A DNA stretch of 64,000 nucleotides from the NCBI GenBank assembly GCA_001600615.1, contig BCKK01000008.1:372001-436000 (forward strand), given 5' to 3'. The translations under genes and the position numbers were made by a program. The stretch is from Dioszegia crocea (lineage: Eukaryota; Basidiomycota; Tremellomycetes; Tremellales; Bulleribasidiaceae). The notes under the pieces are model-generated. The model was not told the origin of the DNA, did no database searches, and worked only from the letters and a program-made list of their open reading frames with translations. This document shows, one piece after another, positions 58,801 to 64,000 of the stretch. Numbering within the stretch: the first letter of the stretch is position 1; each line of letters opens with the position of its first letter.

Positions 58801-59201
58801 ATGCGCCGGCGTTCCTCGCTGTCCTGGCGCCTGAGGCTATGGAATTGGGAGTGACAGTCGGAAGTCGACATTTGAATCGACCTGAAGTGAACGATGAAAT
58901 GGGTCCTGACGGGGATGACGGATCTCGAGCTGAGAGTCAGGTGGTCGGCAGTGCTTTGGAGTTGGTGCTAGTTGCGCTGGACCTCAGTGGGGAGATAGAT
59001 GGCGGAAGATCAATGATGGGAGATAGGCACGAGCTCGTCATGGCCGCTGGAGAATGGGCGAGGGGGGTGTTTGAGGTGGAAAGTGAGGGTGGGAAGGTAG
59101 TGGGTGGGCAAGGAGGAAGGGAGGGGAGAATTAAGGGTGCTGCCGCTGGGGTGGTAGTGAGGATTGGGGAGATGATGGAGAAGTGGGGCAGTAGACGGTA
59201 G
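55813..59201 (+). CDS. TEL2: Telomere length regulation protein TEL2/TELO2
   Basis: Component of the TTT complex (Tel2-Tti1-Tti2), an HSP90 co-chaperone that stabilises PIKK kinases such as ATM, ATR and TOR. Only two introns (about 56466-56510 and 58088-58132). The long N-terminal part is an alpha-solenoid. The conserved TELO2 domain is clear: YIPQLLQLLREKDNPDAIEMAMKHGEPLIRAKRGFGLELAENAVPLAAHLMGM and, after the last intron, the second half with QQKSIMLTAISMGARELAG. A disordered S/P-rich linker (YSPPHSPSSSRSASPTPS) precedes it. The end is a helical region, finishing MMEKWGSRR. About 1090 residues, somewhat longer than average. The start at 55813 is preceded by upstream ATGs. Confidence 0.92.
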
Positions 59202-60146
59202 AGAACGTGTGCACTGTAATTGATCGCATATAGATTCCTTATGGCGGAACGATTGCGGACTCCAGCGAAACGAACGATCTGCACAGATCCGCACGTTCGA
59301 GAGCCAAGGCAGACCAGTCACCAGTGGCAAGCCGACGATCTTATTTCGAATGGATCGAACTGCTTACCGCCGGTAACAGCGGCAACGCCGATCTGCCAAT
59401 CAGCTGATACCCAAAATTCAGGCCAAGCGAGATAAGGAGACAGTATTATTTGGTTCCCACACGTGCGTGGGGGTGAGTCACGTCCTCGTACGCCATGACG
59501 CGATTGGGTGGCGATTCTTGGGGAGAGGCAAATTTTCCGATCCCCAAAGTCGCTATCTGTTTGCCTTCTTTTGGGGCGTTCAGTGAAGTGAACCTCGCAC
59601 CACTGTTCATCTGCCCTATGCACTGTATCGAGCTGTTCTTGTACGCGGCTTACCCTACATTGCCCAAGACTTCTGCAAACCTGTTATCTGATCAGGTGAA
59701 GATTTTAGAGTTTTGAAATCTTTCGGGTCCGCCACCCGGCCGATCGGATCTCCGAAACACGCTAAGTTCCGACAGTCCGTGCGCACCTGATCGAGAAGCC
59801 GCTTTTGGACCGCTTTTGGTCAAGTCGAGCTCGTCATTTTGCTTGGGTGGGTCGGCCGGGAGATAGTGGATGCAAGTTTTCATAGAGGCATCAAGCATCT
59901 ACACGACATCTGGAGGTCATCTCAGCTCATCTATACACCATCTACCACATATCTCATCGTCTCTCCTCATCGAAAGGACCCCTCCATTTTGGGACTCGTC
60001 GTTCGCCAGCCAAAAATCCGCTCTAGATCGGCCTTACGCCGATAAGACGGTCAGACAAGCAAACGTTTCAGCTCTTATCAGCTCTTGAGTGGAAGACTGG
60101 TTCAGAATTACCATCGTTCCCCTTCATCGGTTCCTTAATTATCACA

Positions 60147-60183
<37 letters not shown>

Positions 60184-60241
60184 GGCCCCGCGCCCCCTCC
60201 TTTGACCCCTCCTTTCGGCCCAAATCCTAGTCATCTCCGCG
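59202..60241. promoter_or_regulatory. 1-kb intergenic region, TEL2 end to arrestin start
   Basis: No convincing gene. The first half is the TEL2 3' flank. The second half is a likely long, pyrimidine-rich 5' leader of the arrestin gene and contains a CA microsatellite. No tRNA-like fold was found by eye. Confidence 0.5.
60147..60182 (+). repeat. (CA)n microsatellite in the arrestin 5' leader
   Basis: About 17 uninterrupted CA units, ending 60 bp before the start codon of the arrestin gene, followed by a C-rich stretch. Position suggests it is transcribed in the 5' UTR. Confidence 0.9.
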
Positions 60242-62979
60242 ATGTTCTTCGCTCACCACCCTGCGAGTTTTTCTCGTCCTTCTTCCCGGCCTGTATCCCG
60301 CCCGGCCAGTCCTACACGGACTAACACCCGCACATCCATCAACTCCACTCAATCAGGCACCTCATCTCACCCTACCCCTATCCCCGGCAATCACGCTCCC
60401 GTCCGTCAATCTACCAACGGCCACGGCCATGGTTCGACGATAGACACGTCAGACCTCGAGACGCCCCCTCTGTCCGGTCCTGTGCCTGCGTATGGGCCTT
60501 ACACGCCTACATCAGAGTACGGCTGGTCTTCGCACATGTCGTCCGGTGCCAACACTCCTGGCGGAGGGTACCCTCATGGCGCTTCTACGCCTGGGTATGC
60601 TGCATCTACGCATGCTCACCACCCGCTGGAAATCATGCTGGACTCGGAGAACCTAGTCATGCGCGGCGCGGGAGGAGACATGAACCCTGCTTATCTCTCT
60701 GGAAGGGTTGAGCTGGATCTGACGGAGAGCATGAACATCAAGGAGATCAATATGACGCTTGTCGGAAAAGCAAAGGTCCAATTTGCGGACAACACTGGGT
60801 ACGTTAGTAATCGTTAAAGAAATGGACCACGCTGACCTTCAGATCCAAGAACCACCACCACTCCCACCCCTTAGTCCACCATGACTGGTCCTTCCTTGCC
60901 GGCGATAAGCGACATACCCACACTCTAAAATCCGGACACCACAGCTTCCCCTTCCAGCTCATGCTCGACTCTGCCCTTCCCTCCTCCATTCAGACATACT
61001 CGGGCGAAGCTGTAATTCAATACAAGCTTCGTGCCACTGTTGTCCGGTCCGGCTTCACAGCTACCAACTTTGTCACCACGAAATCTTTCGATCTTCAGCG
61101 TACCTATACTCCGGACGCTCTCGAGTTCAACCAAACGCTTGAGATCGAGAATACATGGCCTGGAAAGGTCATGTACTCCCTTACTCTCCCCTTCAAGGCT
61201 TATGCCGCCGGCGACGACATCCCCGTGGCGGTTAAATTCATGCCGTTGGCTAAAGGCGTGCGGGTCACGGCGGTCTCTACACAGTTGAAGGAGTACACCA
61301 TGGTGCACACCCGGCACTCTTCGCATAGCGATACGAGAGTGGCTGCGGGATGCAAGCATGAGTTCAAGGAAGGGAGGGCGGTGCAGGTATCGGAGGAGCC
61401 TCTTCGGCCACCTGGGCATTCGGCCAACAAGTGGACGGGATACTCTCAGCGGAGATCATCCACTGCCGCTTTGGCGAGCGCGAATGCCGTTGCCGGTCCG
61501 AGCTCTGCTCCGGCAGACACTGCGAATATGACGGATGAGCAGCTCGCGGCGGCGGCAGCGGCTGAGGATGTCATGCGGGGAGATGACGAGGTCAATACCT
61601 TTTTCACCATGTACATCCCACCCTGGGTCACTCCTACCCACGTCATCCACCCCGTCACTGTCACCCACAAGCTCAAGTGGTCGTGCACCATCACCAATCC
61701 TGACGGGCACGTATCCGAGCTCCGGTGTGCTCTTCCTATCATCATCCTCAACCATTCCCTTCTCGACGAAGCTCGCTCGGCCGGAGCCAACACACGAGCG
61801 TTGCTTCTTGGCGAGACTGTAGACGAAGCCCAGAATGTCGATCTCCCCAGTTATTCGAATCACGTCTACGATCGAGTAGCCGCCGATTCTGGGCCTGCCA
61901 CTGGCTACACATCCCGCTCGAGTCGAACCCCAACCGGTACCCATACACCCGCCTCAGCCACCCCTCCCCAATCCCGACCTGTATCGCGTCCCCCCTCTCG
62001 TCCCGCCTCGCCAGTCCGAAGAGAGAGCTACGCGCCGGACCCAATCCCCGGCAACCCCCCTCGTCGAGAATTGTCTTTCGAGGCAGATTCGGAACTTCTC
62101 CGTGCTCTTGGCGCACTCCATGCGCATTCCCAATCCCCTACAAACTCGGCTACTCCCGGTGGCTCACGCGGACCATCGCGTCCCCTGTCCCGCCGAGGAT
62201 CCTTCACACGCTCGGGCCGATCGTCCAATGTCAACTCACGGCCTGGGTCACGCGCTGCCAGTCCGGAAAGGAACCACGACGCTTCTGCGGGCTCATCTCT
62301 CGCGGATGACAGCCACGTCCGACCCGGAACAGAGCGTCACAGAAGCACTGGGCTCGCAGCTAGATTACACCTCCCTCACTCGTTCAAACCGCTCAAACCA
62401 CTCTCATCCCGTCCCATCCTCCGAAACGCCTCGGGCGCAAACCTTGTCGACGAGGCGGCTGTCCCCCGTAACGCATCCTTCCCCGCACTTCATTCCGGAA
62501 CAAACTCGGCGGGATCGACATCAAGAGACAGTCACGTCTCATTCCACCCCAAGACGGCTCGTCATGACGGTCGTCGCCTATTCGGGTTTGGAAACTCTGC
62601 CAAACCCAGTGGCTCTGGAGTCGGATTCCACATGGGTCCAGATTCCCCGGGATTGGGTGCTTCGCCCGATGGGCACGATGGCGGGGATACACCTCCTCAT
62701 ATGGACCCCATCAACCAGGTACCGCGGTATGAAATTGCCAGGACGGGCTTCGCGGCGAATATGGCGACGGGCCCGCCTACGTATGATAAATCCAATGAGT
62801 ACGAGGAGGAGACGGCGCGGACAAGGAGCGAGGTGGATTTGGAGAATATGCAGCGGGTCCAAAGCGATACTGCGTTAGTGGAGATGGCAGCTAGAGAAGC
62901 TGGGGTGGGCTCGGCGCACGCGGGAGAAGGACATCAGGAGGAGGACGTGCACACGCCGACTCTGGGGTTAGGGTTTTAG
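60242..62979 (+). CDS. Alpha-arrestin (ART-like ubiquitin-ligase adaptor)
   Basis: Two exons split by a small intron (about 60799-60842). A disordered, S/T/P-rich N-terminus of about 120 residues precedes the arrestin N domain (PLEIMLDSENLVMRG, SGRVELDLTESMNIKEINMTLVGKAKVQF, then HTLKSGHHSFPFQLML and IQYKLRATVVRSGF) and the arrestin C domain (ALEFNQTLEIENTWPGKVMYSLTLPFKAYAAGDDIPVAVKFMPL). The C-terminal tail contains LPSY and PPTY, the kind of PY motif that recruits Rsp5-type HECT ligases. Such proteins select membrane transporters for ubiquitination and endocytosis, commonly in response to nutrients. About 895 residues; many SP/TP sites suggest phospho-control. Confidence 0.9.
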
Positions 62980-63490
62980 GGTAGCGGGTAGTCGTGGAGG
63001 GAATCTAAAATGTCGGGGTGTAGGGCACGATGGTAGAAACTAGATGTCGGATATCTGTATATTCTGTAGACCCATATCTTTAACAAGCACATATCTATAT
63101 GCTACATAAAGACACTGCTGGCGCTTAGCTTGTGCAGTAGAGCGGTTAGTCAAGATCAACCCGCCAATCTGACTCCGCATTCCTGGTGCCTGAGACCGGC
63201 CCGGTTTCGGCCCACGAGGTACGTCACTCATCTAATCCCTTATCAACGCTGTCGACCCTCTGATTGGATTGCAACAGTCTGTACAAGCTTTCCCCCCTAT
63301 CCCGGATCGGGAGCTGAACCATCTCTTCCTCTTCCAGCCCTTCCTTCCCGACTTCCTTTCACATTGTCAGTCTTGGCGCAGGACAAAGGAGAGGACCCGC
63401 CTATCGCCATATCGTTCGCTATAAGACTGAATTTTCTTCCCTTCTTCCCTCATCCTTCAATCATCTCACCCCTCGACAGACAACGCCAAG
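62980..63490. promoter_or_regulatory. Intergenic region before the asparagine-synthase-type gene
   Basis: 511 bp; arrestin 3' flank and the promoter of the next gene. The last 150 bp are pyrimidine-rich, like a fungal core promoter and leader. Confidence 0.5.
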
Positions 63491-64000
63491 ATGTGCGGAA
63501 TCGTAGCTGTAGTCTCTGTTGATGGCTCCTCACTTGATACAAACCTAGACAACATAGAGAATAGATTAGACGAGACGTTAGAGCGGATTCAACATCGGGG
63601 TCCGGATGGGAAAGGGATCTGGGTGGATGAGGGCCGAGCTGTAGGTGAGTAGTCTTCTCATTATATGATATTAAGGCAGTGCTAATATATAGCTCTCGCA
63701 CATTGTAGATTATCAATCAACGATCTCTCTCAGACGGGTCATCAACCCCTTCACTCTTCCGATCGGACCGTACACGCAGTCGTCAACGGCGAGTTGTACG
63801 ACTATGACAACATCCGCCTTTCACTCGAAGCCCAAGGTCATACTTTCAAAGGTCACTCCGACTCTGAACTCGTCCTCGCCCTTTATAGGCAATACGGTCT
63901 ATCGTTCCTCTCGCACATGCGCGGCGAGTACGCTGTAGTCCTATACGACAGCGCATCACGGACATTCGTCGCTGCTCGAGATCGGTTTGGGATCAAGCCG
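63491..64000 (+). CDS. Asparagine synthase-type class II glutamine amidotransferase, 5' part
   Basis: The gene runs off the right edge. The ATG gives MCGIVAVVSVDG with the N-terminal nucleophile Cys2, then IQHRGPDGKGIW, the hallmark of the glutaminase domain. An intron at 63645-63692 joins AVALAHCRLSINDLSQTGHQP, followed by VVNGELYDYDNIR, HSDSELVLALYRQYG and FVAARDRFGIKP. Such proteins use glutamine nitrogen to make asparagine from aspartate and ATP; the synthetase half lies outside the window. The sequence starts differently from the usual fungal Asn1 (MCGIF) and looks closer to the bacterial AsnB-type second lineage, so it may have a different role. Confidence 0.88.

Noticed and set aside
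61725..62878. Long plus-strand ORFs in the arrestin C-terminal region
   Set aside because: They are alternative frames of the arrestin exon, which is GC-rich and low in stop codons.

Overview
The window is nuclear DNA from a fungus, most likely a basidiomycete yeast of the Tremellomycetes type. This rests on the gene content (a Cps1p-type polysaccharide synthase, a GT61 glycosyltransferase, a GH128 glucanase-like enzyme, a CtIP/Sae2 homologue, VPS41, TEL2, BRE1), on genes split by many tiny introns, and on very tight gene packing. The lineage is an inference from protein resemblance, not from a marker gene. About 28 protein genes and one tRNA gene can be supported; nearly all protein genes are interrupted by introns of about 29-65 nt.

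Layout. 0.4-6.6 kb: Zn2Cys6 transcription factor (-), GT61 glycosyltransferase (-), DHDPS-family aldolase (+). 6.9-9.6 kb: intron-containing tRNA-Tyr (-), RRM mRNA-export adaptor (+), PRELI lipid-transfer protein (-) and SBDS ribosome-maturation factor (+), packed with gaps of 7 and 54 bp. 9.6-11.9 kb: a gene-poor stretch with degenerate GGGTTC-type repeats. 11.9-20.1 kb: ribosomal protein eS7, a membrane protein, a SET-domain protein with SUMO-interaction-like motifs, D-galactonate dehydratase, a GH1 beta-glycosidase and a small membrane ORFan. 20.3-32.1 kb: VPS41, methylmalonate-semialdehyde dehydrogenase, a C2H2 zinc-finger protein and APC4. 32.3-36.4 kb: three paralogous isoamyl-acetate-esterase-like SGNH hydrolases. 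36.7-47.6 kb: kinetochore Nsl1/Mis14, CtIP/Sae2, NudE and Bre1. 48.5-55.6 kb: a small membrane protein with a frame problem, proteasome chaperone PAC3-like, Cps1-like synthase, GH128, and a CFAP20-domain protein. 55.8-64 kb: TEL2, an alpha-arrestin, and the 5' end of an asparagine-synthase-type gene cut by the window edge.

Functional themes. One is carbohydrate work: galactonate dehydratase plus a 2-keto-3-deoxy-sugar-acid-type aldolase could make two consecutive steps of a sugar-acid route, with a GH1 enzyme next door; GT61, Cps1-like and GH128 proteins point to wall or capsule polysaccharides. The rest is mainly housekeeping for chromosomes, chromatin, ribosomes and trafficking. The most striking sequence-level property is splicing: dozens of introns of about 29-34 nt in which a GCTGAC/GCTAAC-like branch site lies only 4-8 nt before the 3' AG, an arrangement kept even in the longer introns.
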